A stretch of DNA of 53,291 nt, from NCBI GenBank assembly GCA_019135865.1, contig JAGVVD010000012.1, positions 1 to 53,291 of the forward strand, given 5' to 3'. The notes below the pieces were generated by a model that saw only the letters and a program-made list of their open reading frames with translations, was not told the DNA's origin and made no database searches. The DNA is from Elusimicrobiota bacterium (GTDB lineage Bacteria; Elusimicrobiota; Elusimicrobia; Elusimicrobiales; UBA9959). The position numbers and the translations under genes were made by a program. Within the stretch, counting starts at the first letter, position 1. Each line of letters opens with the position of its first letter. Below are positions 1-7,858 of this stretch, piece by piece.

Positions 1-303
1 ACCGGACGACCATGCTCCTCAACGGTCTTGGCGTACCTCGTTTTTGTCGGCCTATCCGGTGATGGCCTGTCAGACCTCTGTAACAGTGAGTATAATAAAA
101 CCTGGTTATACAAGGTTTTTCCCCGAGCGGAGCGAAGGGACCGGCATTGCCGGACGGGCATGATTGTCTGAGGCCCGAGGCGCTATGCGCCCGGGCCGAG
201 TTCGTGCCCGGCTGAGCGTAGCGAGGTGGGTTCGGAAAAACCGAACCGTGACGAGCGCAAGGCCCGGTGGGAAGCCTACAGCCCGATCTGCATATGACAT
301 TGT
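1..303. other. Non-coding stretch with three hairpins
   Basis: I see no convincing gene here. The short minus-strand reading frame in 106-300 is rich in Arg and Pro and has no ribosome site. Three inverted repeats stand out: 141-153 (CCGGC-att-GCCGG read as a palindrome), 172-197 (an 11-bp GC stem with one bulged A and a TAT loop) and 229-247 (GGTTCGG, five A, CCGAACC). They are separated by short phrases of the type GAGCGAAGGG and GAGCGTAGCGAGG. A TATAAT box lies at 91-96 on the plus strand without a clear -35. The stretch could be a REP-like intergenic element or a structured RNA, and I cannot decide between them. Confidence 0.4.
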
Positions 304-1023
304 CTAATCCAGTTTGAGGCCGGTCCGGGCGACGCGGGCCTCGAGGGAGGCCAGTTTCTCCGGCGTGCCGATATCGGCCCAGTAGGTGCCGTCGGCGCGG
401 AAGGGGCGTATCCGCTCGCCTATCTTGGCCAGCCGCAGGTAGGCGTCCGTCATGGAGAAGACGCCTTCCTCGGTGAGCTTGGGGAAGATAGCGGGCGAGA
501 CCACGTGCACGCCGCTGAAGGCCAGCGCGTCGGCCTTGCAGGGCTTGTGCGCCCAGCGGGTCTCCTCCTTGCCGCGCCAGCCGCGCAGGCGGCCCTCGTT
601 GTCGAAAAGGAACTTACGCGTCGTCGGGCGGTCCATGACGGCCAGCGTGGCCAGCGCGCCGTTGCCCAGGTGCGCCTTGTACATGGCCCGCAGGTCCATC
701 TCGGTATAGACGTCGGCGTTGTGGACGAAGAAGGGCTCGGGGCCGTCGAGCAGCGGCGCGGCGTGCTTGAGGCCGCCGCCGGTCTCGAGCGGCTTCTCCC
801 GCTCATAGGAAAAGGAGACCTTCGCGCCGAAATTGCCGTTGGCGCGCAGGAACTCCTCTATCTGCTCCGGAAAATGATGCAGATTGACGACGAACTCGTC
901 CGCGCCGGCGGCCATCAGCCGCCGCATTATTATCTCCAGCAGGGTCTTCCCCCCCGCGGTTATGAGGGCTTTGGGTTTCGAATCGGTCAGCGGGCGCAGC
1001 CGCGTGCCCAGACCGGCCGCCAG
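304..1023 (-). CDS. murU: MurU-like sugar-1-phosphate nucleotidyltransferase, no standard start codon
   Basis: This is a nucleotidyltransferase of the NTP_transferase family. It transfers NMP from an NTP to a sugar 1-phosphate. Next to an AmgK-like kinase the best guess is MurU, which makes UDP-MurNAc in peptidoglycan recycling. The reading frame opens right after a TAA at 1036-1038 and encodes the signature LAAGLGTRLRPLT and then SKPKAL near its beginning, so the family N-terminus is present. No ATG, GTG or TTG precedes that signature. The first ATG (927) would remove the nucleotide-binding loop. CTG at 1023 is given as a provisional start. The frame overlaps the kinase gene by about 37 bases in the -1 frame, so coupled initiation, a frameshift product or a one-base sequence error are all possible. 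The C-terminal part has the usual YWADIGTPEKL motif of the family. Confidence 0.75.
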   Translation of the reverse strand: MAAGLGTRLRPLTDSKPKALITAGGKTLLEIIMRRLMAAGADEFVVNLHHFPEQIEEFLRANGNFGAKVSFSYEREKPLETGGGLKHAAPLLDGPEPFFVHNADVYTEMDLRAMYKAHLGNGALATLAVMDRPTTRKFLFDNEGRLRGWRGKEETRWAHKPCKADALAFSGVHVVSPAIFPKLTEEGVFSMTDAYLRLAKIGERIRPFRADGTYWADIGTPEKLASLEARVARTGLKLD

Positions 1024-2447
1024 TTGCCGGTCGCTTTAAGATGCTCCGTCAGCCGCTCGGCGCACCAGACGGAGCGGTGGCGGCCGCCGGTGCAGCCGAA
1101 AGAGATCATCAGGTCGGTGAAATTGCGCGAGCGGTAATTGTCTATCGCGGCGTCCACCAGCGCGAAGACATGGGACAGGAACTCTTTGGCCTCGGGGAGT
1201 CCCTCGATGTACTCGCGCACGGGCTTGTCCATGCCGGTCAGCGGCATGTAGCGCTCCTCGCGGCCGGGATTCGGGAGGCAGCGGCAGTCGAAGACGAAGC
1301 CCCCGCCGTGACCCTTCTCGTCGCCCGGCACGCCGTTGCGGTAGGAGAAGCTCATGATGCGCGCGGTCAGGCCCAGTTTCGGCTTGCCGAACTGGCGCAG
1401 GTACGAGGAATTGGTCATGGCCCTGAAGATGCGGGTGAGTTCCGGCAGCTTCACCGGCAGATCGGCCTTGCGCTGCAGCCATTCCAGGTTCTTCACGGCG
1501 TAGGGCACGCTCTGGAGGAAATGCTCCTTGCGCTCGTAGAAGCCGCGCAGGCCGTAGGCGCCCAGCGCCTGCATGATGCGGACATAGACGAAGCCGTAGA
1601 AATGACGCATGAACTTCTCTTTGTCCATTCTGGAGACTTCCATGGCCCTGTCGATGTAGTAGTCGAGCAGCTCCTGGCGGACCTTCGGCGGCATATCGGC
1701 TTTGGCGTCGTAGAGCAGCGAGGCGATGTCGTAATGGGGCGGGCCCTTGCGGCCGCCCTGGTAGTCGATGAACCAGGCCCCGCCGTCGCGCAGCATTATG
1801 TTGCGGGACTGGAAATCGCGGTAGAGGAAGCCGTCGTGGCCGGCCTCGAGCAGGAAATCGGTAAAGATCTTGAAGTCGTCCTCCAGCTTCTGCTCGCTGA
1901 ACGGCACCTTGGAGAGCCTCAGGAAGTAATACTTGAAATAGTTGAGGTCCCACATCATCGACTGGCGGTCGAAAACGCCGCGGGGATGGCAGAGCTTGTA
2001 ATCCAGTCCCTTGTTGGCCTTGAACTGGAACTTCGGGAGCCAGTCGAGGGCTTTTTTATACTCGGCCTTGACGCTTTCCGGGAAGGGATTGCCGGTCCTT
2101 TCTTTCTGCAGGAAGCCGAACAGCGTGGTGTCGCCCAGGTCCTCTTCGAGATAGACGCCGTTGGAGGCGTCGGCGGAGTAGATCTCGGGCACCGGGAGGC
2201 CTTCCTTGCGGAAATGCCGCGAGAATCCCAGGAAGGCGGCGTTCTCCAGTTTGTCGGGGCCGATGGCGCCGATGACCGAACGGCCGGCGCCGCGCAGGCG
2301 TATGAGCGTGCGGGCCGAGCCGTCGCCCTTGAGAGGTTCCGCGGTTTCCGGCTCGAGGCCGAAGGTCTTCTTGTACAGCGCGCGGAGGTTCTGCTCCGAG
2401 ATCGCCGACAGGTTCTCTTTCTTTTCGGTTCCAGCCTGTTCCGCCAT
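987..2447 (-). CDS. AmgK-like phosphotransferase fused to RapZ C-terminal domain
   Basis: The protein has 486 residues from the chosen ATG. Residues about 20-330 form an aminoglycoside-phosphotransferase (APH) fold kinase: the catalytic loop reads YRDFQSRNIM (about 208-217) and the metal site FIDYQGGRKG follows. Residues about 362-475 match the RapZ C-terminal domain (FDCRCLPNP, GMDKPVREYI, GCTGGRHRSV). APH-type AmgK phosphorylates MurNAc or GlcNAc at the anomeric position, and the next gene is MurU-like. RapZ C-domains bind GlcN6P in enterobacteria, so the fusion may make the kinase respond to amino-sugar levels (inference). ATG 2447 is chosen because GGAGGCG lies just upstream. A TTG at 2516 sits five bases after a TATACT box (2522-2527) and would add 23 residues. 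A hairpin at 2461-2477 lies in the presumed leader. Confidence 0.85.
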   Translation of the reverse strand: MAEQAGTEKKENLSAISEQNLRALYKKTFGLEPETAEPLKGDGSARTLIRLRGAGRSVIGAIGPDKLENAAFLGFSRHFRKEGLPVPEIYSADASNGVYLEEDLGDTTLFGFLQKERTGNPFPESVKAEYKKALDWLPKFQFKANKGLDYKLCHPRGVFDRQSMMWDLNYFKYYFLRLSKVPFSEQKLEDDFKIFTDFLLEAGHDGFLYRDFQSRNIMLRDGGAWFIDYQGGRKGPPHYDIASLLYDAKADMPPKVRQELLDYYIDRAMEVSRMDKEKFMRHFYGFVYVRIMQALGAYGLRGFYERKEHFLQSVPYAVKNLEWLQRKADLPVKLPELTRIFRAMTNSSYLRQFGKPKLGLTARIMSFSYRNGVPGDEKGHGGGFVFDCRCLPNPGREERYMPLTGMDKPVREYIEGLPEAKEFLSHVFALVDAAIDNYRSRNFTDLMISFGCTGGRHRSVWCAERLTEHLKATGNWRPVWARGCAR

Positions 2448-2681
2448 ATTCGCCTCCGATAAGCCGCACAGCGGCTTTCTCCGGCCACGTCTCACCTTCC
2501 CGGCAAATTTTTCCAATGGAAAGTATACCTAAATTTCGCGCCGCCGGGAGTATCCCGGAAAGCCGGGCCGCGGCGGCGGGTCCTGTCGCGCGGGCGTCAA
2601 TAACCGCGGGAGGAGTCCGCCGATCCTCATGAACCGGGGCCGCCCCGGGGAGCGGGAGCGGCTCAGCCGGCCCCGCGGCTA

Positions 2682-2710
2682 TTGACTATTATCAACAAAT
2701 TTCTTAAATT
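2682..2710 (+). promoter_or_regulatory. Sigma70-type promoter of the secreted hydrolase
   Basis: TTGACT (2682-2687) and TAAATT (2705-2710) are separated by 17 bases, in an AT-rich patch inside GC-rich DNA. The gene start at 2745 follows about 28 bases after the expected transcription start. Confidence 0.6.
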
Positions 2711-2744
2711 TATCTAAATAGCGGATCTCAGACGACTTGAACCT

Positions 2745-3815
2745 ATGACTAGAATACCCGGCCTTGTACTGTTGCTTTCTTTCCTTCTCCAGTCCCCCGC
2801 CGCCGCGGCGCCTTGCGGGCCGGACTTCTTCGACGACCCGCGCGGCTGCGAGCTGAGGCTGCCCGAAATGTGCGGCGCTCCCGCCCTGCCGGACGCGCTC
2901 GTTTCGTACGGCGCGGCCCCCGTGGTCGTCACCGTGGCCGGCCTGCGTTTCGACGAGATAGGCCCCGGGAAACTGGAACTGGGTTTTATACTTAGGGTGA
3001 TCCGCCGCTTCTTCCCCGGCAAGTCCCTGGACGAGGCCCTCCTGGCCGGCGAGGTAGAGAATTTCAACACGGAGCATTTCATGCTCGACGCCGGAGAAGA
3101 GCCGCTCTCGGAGAGGATAAGGCTGCCGGACGATTACCTGGAGCAGCGGATACGCGAGTATCCCGGCTGCGCCGCGGCCGGGGTCACGGTTATCCCTTTC
3201 CAGTGGTCGCGCGATCCGGACGACACGGACCAGGTCGTTCCCGCTTTCATGGAAAGGCTGGCCGCCGTGCACGCCGAATACGGCGGGAAGCGTCCGATCT
3301 ATATCCTCGCCCACAGCTGGGGCAGCATGCTCATGCACGAAACGCTGCACCGTCTTTCCAGGACCCGCCCCGACATCGTTATCGACCGGCTGATAACGAC
3401 GGGGTCGCCGCTGGTCCCTTCCAATCCCGTGGTCGCCCTTTTCATAAAGATAGGCATAAAGAAAGAGGACCTGGAGAAGAAGGCCTCCCATCCCGCCAAT
3501 GTCCTGCAGTGGCGCAATATCTGGTCCGGCCGCGATCCCTACTCTAACGAGATAAGACCGGCGGACCTCAATGTGCGGGTGGACGGCGGCGTGGAGAACG
3601 TGGAGCCGACCCTTATAGACCTGATACTTCACAACAAACCGCTGCGCAAAGAGGCCAAGAAGGACCTCTGGCGTATACGCGACATAAAGAAATGGCATTT
3701 CTCCTATCTCGGCGACTTCTCCACGGTGCTGAAGTCGATAGAGAAGGAGATCTCTATCCGCGTGTTCGAACCTTTCGTGGCCGTGCCGATAGTGGACCCG
3801 GCGGCCAAGAAGTAG
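2745..3815 (+). CDS. Secreted alpha/beta hydrolase (lipase-like)
   Basis: The 356-residue protein begins with a Sec signal peptide (residues 1-22, hydrophobic LVLLLSFLLQ then AAAA). An alpha/beta-hydrolase nucleophile elbow AHSWGSM lies near residue 190, with Ser as the likely nucleophile. Candidate acid and His residues follow (SGRDPYSN near 267, KKWHFSYLGD near 320). The text around the elbow (IYILAHSWGSMLMHETL) is like that of lipases that act on esters, but the substrate is unknown. It stands alone: its own promoter is upstream and a strong terminator directly follows. No clear Shine-Dalgarno sequence precedes the ATG. Confidence 0.8.
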   Translation: MTRIPGLVLLLSFLLQSPAAAAPCGPDFFDDPRGCELRLPEMCGAPALPDALVSYGAAPVVVTVAGLRFDEIGPGKLELGFILRVIRRFFPGKSLDEALLAGEVENFNTEHFMLDAGEEPLSERIRLPDDYLEQRIREYPGCAAAGVTVIPFQWSRDPDDTDQVVPAFMERLAAVHAEYGGKRPIYILAHSWGSMLMHETLHRLSRTRPDIVIDRLITTGSPLVPSNPVVALFIKIGIKKEDLEKKASHPANVLQWRNIWSGRDPYSNEIRPADLNVRVDGGVENVEPTLIDLILHNKPLRKEAKKDLWRIRDIKKWHFSYLGDFSTVLKSIEKEISIRVFEPFVAVPIVDPAAKK

Positions 3816-3831
3816 CCGCGCCCGCGGCCGT

Positions 3832-3857
3832 AAAAAAGCCCCGCGAGGGGCTTTTTT
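3832..3857 (+). terminator. Rho-independent terminator after the hydrolase
   Basis: The stem AAAAAAGCCCC and GGGGCTTTTTT closes on the loop GCGA and ends in a T tract. It could also act on the other strand. Confidence 0.9.
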
Positions 3858-3884
3858 ATTTTCCGGGCCGCCGCCGATAATTTA

Positions 3885-3897
3885 TATACTTACCCCA
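3885..3897 (+). promoter_or_regulatory. -10 box six bases before the rlmN start (leaderless)
   Basis: TATACT (3885-3890) is followed by only six bases and then ATG at 3897, and no Shine-Dalgarno sequence fits. Transcription would start at or next to the A of the ATG. No consensus -35 is visible. Confidence 0.55.
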
Positions 3898-4940
3898 TGG
3901 AACTGACCAAAATAGAGGCCTGGCTTAAAGAGAAAGGGGAGCCGCATTTCCGCGCCAAGCAGATACGCGAGGCTTTCTATAAGAAGTTCGCGCCGGGTTT
4001 CGACGCCATCACGGCCCTGCCCGCCCCGCTGCGCGGGGAACTGGCCCGCCGGTTCCGCCCGCTCTCTCTCGCGCCGGAGCAGGTGCTGGTCTCGGCGGCC
4101 GGCGACGCGGTCAAGGCCTCGTTCCGCCTCAGGGACGGCGAGGTCGTGGAGTCGGTGCTCCTGAACCTGGCCGCGGAGAAATGGACGGTATGCGTTTCCA
4201 CCCAGGTCGGCTGCGGCGTACGCTGCCCCTTCTGCGCCACCGGCCGCAAAGGACTCAAGCGCAACCTTTCTCCCGAGGAGATCACCGACCAGGTCCTTTT
4301 CTGGGGCCAGTACCTGGCCAAAGAGGGCCCCGGCCGCCGCGTCGGCGGCGTGGTCTTCATGGGGATGGGCGAGCCTTTCATGAACTACAACGCGGTGTCG
4401 GAGGCCCTCAGGAAACTCTCCGACCCGGACTATTTCGGCATCGGCCAGCGGCACATCTCGGTCTCCACCGCCGGCCACGCCCAGGGCATACTGCGCTTCG
4501 CGCGGGAGTTCCCGCAGGTCAACCTGGCCGTCTCGCTGCATACCGTCGACGAGGAAGTCCGGGACAAGCTGGTCCCGATGAACAAACTTTACCCGCTGCG
4601 CAAGCTGGCCAAGGCCATGGAGGAATACCTGCGGACCACGCGCCGGCAGATCTTCATAGAGTACGCGCTGATGGAAGGTCTGAACGCCGAGGAAAAGAAC
4701 GCCAGGCAGCTCTACGAGTGGATAAAGACCGTGGCGCCGCTCAAATATTTCACGATAAACCTGATAGCCTACAACGAGACCGGCGGCAAGTACCGCGCGC
4801 CCGCGCGGGAGAAGGTCAAGGCCTTCGCGGCGTTCCTGGAAATGCTGGGGGCTTCCGTCACCATACGCAAGAGCCTCGGCAACGATATACGCGGCGCCTG
4901 CGGCCAGCTGGCCTCGGCTAATTTGAAAGGAAAGAAGTGA
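3897..4940 (+). CDS. rlmN: 23S rRNA/tRNA adenine-C2 methyltransferase RlmN
   Basis: RlmN is a radical-SAM enzyme that methylates C2 of A2503 in 23S rRNA and of A37 in some tRNAs. The 347-residue length is normal. The Fe-S motif reads GCGVRCPFCATGRKG (about residues 104-118), the SAM-binding part GMGEPFMNY follows, and the second catalytic Cys is in RGACGQLA near the C-terminus (about 332). The N-terminus (MELTKIEAWLKEKGEPHFRAK) is typical, so the start at 3897 is right even without a ribosome site. Its last 23 bases overlap the 3' end of the convergent membrane-protein gene. Confidence 0.95.
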   Translation: MELTKIEAWLKEKGEPHFRAKQIREAFYKKFAPGFDAITALPAPLRGELARRFRPLSLAPEQVLVSAAGDAVKASFRLRDGEVVESVLLNLAAEKWTVCVSTQVGCGVRCPFCATGRKGLKRNLSPEEITDQVLFWGQYLAKEGPGRRVGGVVFMGMGEPFMNYNAVSEALRKLSDPDYFGIGQRHISVSTAGHAQGILRFAREFPQVNLAVSLHTVDEEVRDKLVPMNKLYPLRKLAKAMEEYLRTTRRQIFIEYALMEGLNAEEKNARQLYEWIKTVAPLKYFTINLIAYNETGGKYRAPAREKVKAFAAFLEMLGASVTIRKSLGNDIRGACGQLASANLKGKK

Positions 4941-5580
4941 ACACCGCCCTGGCTTCCTCGATGAAGCCGGGATAATCCGCCGCGCCGACATAGCCGCCGC
5001 GCATCAGGGTCAGTTTCCCCGCCCCGCCGTTCATCATAAGTCCCCCGCGTCCTTCGAGAAGAGCCGCCGGCCCCGCGCCGAATACCCGCGCCAGGCCCTC
5101 GGCGTCCTCCCCGGTCAGCCTGTAGGCCCTGGAGAAGACCGGGAACTGGGGCAGGTCTATGTCCCTGAACCCCGCCAGCTCTATGAAACGGTCCAGGAAG
5201 TTCTCCGGCCTCAGTTCGAAGGCCGGAATGCCGGCGGGGGCGCCGGTGAGCATAGCGACGGCGTAGCGGCGGGTCCGCCTGTTCTTGCCGCTGCCGGTGG
5301 TGCGGCTGTAGTCGAAAAAATACATTTCCCCGCCGCCCGGACCGGCCGTTCCGATAAGGTTCCTCCGGGTGTGTCTCCCGCGGTCGAAGAGGCCTCCTCC
5401 CCCGCCGGGTAAACCGGCGACCGCCGAGGCCGACGGGTCGAAGGACATGCCGTCGGCGAGGGCGAAACGCTCCAGGTCCTTGCGGCGTTTCCGGGAGGAC
5501 CAGGCCGCGAAGGCGAAGGCCGCGAGAACGCCCGCTATGACCAGTTCCGCCGCATTACCGGCCAGGAGGTCTCCCATCAT
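4918..5580 (-). CDS. Single-pass membrane protein of unknown function
   Basis: I do not recognise a named family. The 220-residue protein has one N-terminal membrane helix (about 12-28, followed by RKRRKD, so the rest is probably cytoplasmic). A soluble part of about 180 residues follows, with a predicted beta-rich stretch (EMYFFDYSRTTGSGKNRRTRRYAVAM) and a FELRPENFLDRFIEL segment. It is the last gene of the par/asd operon and overlaps the lipoprotein gene by four bases (ATGA). GGGGGAG precedes the start. Two ATG codons are adjacent, and either could be used. Confidence 0.75.
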   Translation of the reverse strand: MMGDLLAGNAAELVIAGVLAAFAFAAWSSRKRRKDLERFALADGMSFDPSASAVAGLPGGGGGLFDRGRHTRRNLIGTAGPGGGEMYFFDYSRTTGSGKNRRTRRYAVAMLTGAPAGIPAFELRPENFLDRFIELAGFRDIDLPQFPVFSRAYRLTGEDAEGLARVFGAGPAALLEGRGGLMMNGGAGKLTLMRGGYVGAADYPGFIEEARAVFTSFLSN

Positions 5581-5840
5581 TCTCCCCCTACGGCGGCGGG
5601 GTCCATGCGCCTGGCGGCGGCCTCTTCGTAGAGGGCCGCGGCGGCCTTCGCCCTGCCGACCTGGTCCGTGGCGTGCTTTACGTAATTCGCCGGGGCGGAC
5701 AGGACGTCGGCGGCCGGGGTCGAGACCGCCACCGACGGAGCGGGGGAGCCGGGGTCCCGCGGAACGGGAGGCTGTTCCTGCGGCTTGCGTCCGCAGGCGC
5801 AGGCCAGCGCCAGCGCCGCGGCGATCATCAGATGCTTCAT
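5577..5840 (-). CDS. Small lipoprotein-like secreted protein
   Basis: This is an 87-residue protein with a short hydrophobic N-terminus (AALALACAC) that ends in Cys14 and Cys16, as in bacterial lipoproteins, although the lipobox is not canonical. A Pro-rich linker follows and then a short Ala-rich helical part. The function is unknown. It lies one base after asd and overlaps the next gene by four bases, so it belongs to the same operon. Confidence 0.65.
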   Translation of the reverse strand: MKHLMIAAALALACACGRKPQEQPPVPRDPGSPAPSVAVSTPAADVLSAPANYVKHATDQVGRAKAAAALYEEAAARRMDPAAVGGE

Positions 5841-5841
5841 T

Positions 5842-6864
5842 TTATACCCCCAATTTCCCGGCCGTCAGAAGTTTTTCGGCTATCTGCACCGAATTCCAGG
5901 CCGCGCCTTTGTAGAGATTGTCGGAAACGGCCCAGAGCTGGAATTCGCGCGGATGAGTTCCGGAGCGGCGCAGCCGGCCGGCGTAGACCTTGAAGGTCCT
6001 GTCGCCCTCGCCCAGCGGCGTGGGATAATCCCCCCGCCCGGGCCGGAACTCCACGCCCTCGGCGGCGGCTATCTCGCGGCCGAGGGACTTTAGCGTCCAG
6101 GGCTTTCCGGTGCGGGCCCAGATCGCCAGCGAATGGCCGCGCAGCACCGGCACCCTTACCGCGGTGCAGCTGACCCGCAATCCGGGGGCGCTCCAGATCT
6201 TCCTGAGTTCCGCGGCGACTTTGTTCTCCTCGGAGGAATTTCCCTCCGCGTCGAAGCCGCCGACCTGCGGGAAGACGTTGAAAGCGATAGGGTGTGGGAG
6301 CCCGCGGCCGGGCAGGTCCGGCACGCGGCCTTTTTTGAGCCAATGGGAGAGCTCGGCCCTGAGCTGTTCCATCGCGCTTTTCCCGGCCCCGGAAACCGCC
6401 TGGTAGGTGGCCAGCCGCAGTTCCTTTATCCCGAAGCGGCGGTGGACGCGCGTCAGCGATACGGCGGCGCCGGTGATGGTGCAGTTGGGTCCGGCGACGA
6501 ACCGGGAGCGGCCGTCGAGCCCGCCGGGGTTGACCTCGGGTATCACCAGCGGAACGGAAGGGTCCAGGCGGAAATGGGAAGAGTCGTCTATGCACCAGGT
6601 CCCGGCGGCCGCGAGCTTTTTGCCGAAGCGGGCCGAGACCTCGTCGGTGCTGACGAAGAAGACCAGGCCGCACTCTTTGAGGGCGGTCAGCGCGGGGGCC
6701 GAGCAGCGGTACCTCTTCCCGCGGAAGCGTACGAAAGACTCCCTGCGGCCGGAGTTGAAGGGGAGCAGTTTTCCGACGGGGAAACGCCTTTTTTCCAGGA
6801 GCGCCAGCAGTTCGCCGCCGACCATGCCGGAGGCCCCCACCACGCCGACCGTGAGCGCCGGCAC
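5842..6864 (-). CDS. asd: Aspartate-semialdehyde dehydrogenase
   Basis: Asd reduces aspartyl phosphate to aspartate semialdehyde, the branch point to lysine, diaminopimelate, threonine and methionine. The 340-residue protein shows the NADP-binding GASGMVGGELL (residues 10-20), the catalytic Cys in AGPNCTITG (about 127), the AVSGAGK loop and the His in VPVLRGHS (about 245). The start is ATG 6864, two bases after the preceding gene's stop. Its presence between a par operon secreted protein and a lipoprotein gene is not explained by function. Confidence 0.95.
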   Translation of the reverse strand: MPALTVGVVGASGMVGGELLALLEKRRFPVGKLLPFNSGRRESFVRFRGKRYRCSAPALTALKECGLVFFVSTDEVSARFGKKLAAAGTWCIDDSSHFRLDPSVPLVIPEVNPGGLDGRSRFVAGPNCTITGAAVSLTRVHRRFGIKELRLATYQAVSGAGKSAMEQLRAELSHWLKKGRVPDLPGRGLPHPIAFNVFPQVGGFDAEGNSSEENKVAAELRKIWSAPGLRVSCTAVRVPVLRGHSLAIWARTGKPWTLKSLGREIAAAEGVEFRPGRGDYPTPLGEGDRTFKVYAGRLRRSGTHPREFQLWAVSDNLYKGAAWNSVQIAEKLLTAGKLGV

Positions 6865-6865
6865 G

Positions 6866-7858
6866 CTAATTCCCCCCGGTGAGCGCCGGGATGAGTATTT
6901 CCCTGGAATAGCCGGTGTTCTCCAGCGAGTCCACGGCGGCCGCCCTGAGGTAGAACATGTCGGAGGACATGTTCGCTCTGTCCAGAGTGAACTGGTAGGG
7001 CGGGCGGAAGAGGTAGCGCGTGATGCGCTGCCATTCGAACTTGTCGTAGGAGAGCTCCACCCAGGCGGAGCGCACGTCCTCGCCTATCACCGAGAAGGAG
7101 ACCGCTATTTTCCCGGGGTTCACCTCGGCCATGAACCCCCTTATCAGCACCTTGTAATCGTTCGGCGGGACCAGTTTGACCGCGAGGGCCGGTTTTATGC
7201 CCGCCAGCGGCGTTTCGAGCGTGTTCTCGCCGGTGGGCGGAGCGCCCTTTATGCCGCGGTTGAGCCAGGCGGATTCCTCGTCCGACGCTTCGGACAGGGC
7301 GGCCGCTATTACGGGAGAGCTGGAAGCGGAGGTGAAATAGCGCGAGTTGGACCAGATGGCGAGGTAATTCGGGCCGTCGGAGGAGATGTGGGCCGTCGGG
7401 ACCGAGGCCCAGAACCACTGCGCGGAATCCACCCCGCTTATCGAGTCGTTGGGCAGGGGCTCGCGCGGCAGGTCCTCGGCCTCGACGAGGAAGAAAGTCT
7501 GCTCCCCGCTGAAGGACGGGACCCGCGATATTCCCATGTAGATCTTGCCGGGTATGGGGGAGGGGTCCCAGCCCAGCGGGTGGGACATGATCTTGGCCCG
7601 GCCCAGGCGGGCGCCGATGAAGGACTTGGCGTAGCCGGCGGTGTCGATCGGCGGAAGTTTGATTATCCAGCAGTTGTTGAAGCCCACGTACCAGTCGGCG
7701 TGGAAGCCGCCGTCGGCGTAGAGATAATACCTGGACATGTCCCCCGCCTGGGAGCGGTACGACGGGACGCCGGGCTTGGCCTGGGGAGTTTCCTCCTGGG
7801 CCGCCGTCGCCGCCGGGGCCAGGAGGAGCAGGGCCGCCGTCAGTTCCTTTAGTGTCAT
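6866..7858 (-). CDS. Secreted protein of unknown function downstream of parB
   Basis: This 330-residue protein has a Sec signal peptide (residues 1-20, LTAALLLLAPAATAA then AQEE). I do not recognise a family. The mature part is mixed alpha/beta-looking, rich in aromatic residues and has no transmembrane helix; the C-terminal 100 residues (PNDYKVLIRGF to the end) read like beta-sandwich or fibronectin-type sequence. The ATG overlaps the parB stop by four bases (ATGA), so it is translationally coupled to parB. The much longer reading frame that continues upstream is a shadow inside parB. Confidence 0.8.
   Translation of the reverse strand: MTLKELTAALLLLAPAATAAQEETPQAKPGVPSYRSQAGDMSRYYLYADGGFHADWYVGFNNCWIIKLPPIDTAGYAKSFIGARLGRAKIMSHPLGWDPSPIPGKIYMGISRVPSFSGEQTFFLVEAEDLPREPLPNDSISGVDSAQWFWASVPTAHISSDGPNYLAIWSNSRYFTSASSSPVIAAALSEASDEESAWLNRGIKGAPPTGENTLETPLAGIKPALAVKLVPPNDYKVLIRGFMAEVNPGKIAVSFSVIGEDVRSAWVELSYDKFEWQRITRYLFRPPYQFTLDRANMSSDMFYLRAAAVDSLENTGYSREILIPALTGGN

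Noticed and set aside
106-300. 64-residue minus-strand reading frame
   Set aside because: No ribosome site, Arg/Pro-rich composition and it spans three hairpins; it looks like chance coding in GC-rich DNA.
1020-1045. Programmed -1 frameshift joining the kinase and the nucleotidyltransferase
   Set aside because: The sequence CTTAAAG is not a proper slippery heptamer and slipping would place a stop in the P site; a sequence error or unusual start is likelier.
1041-2462. 473-residue plus-strand frame opposite the kinase gene
   Set aside because: It is the complementary shadow of a gene with clear kinase and RapZ motifs; its own sequence shows no domain.
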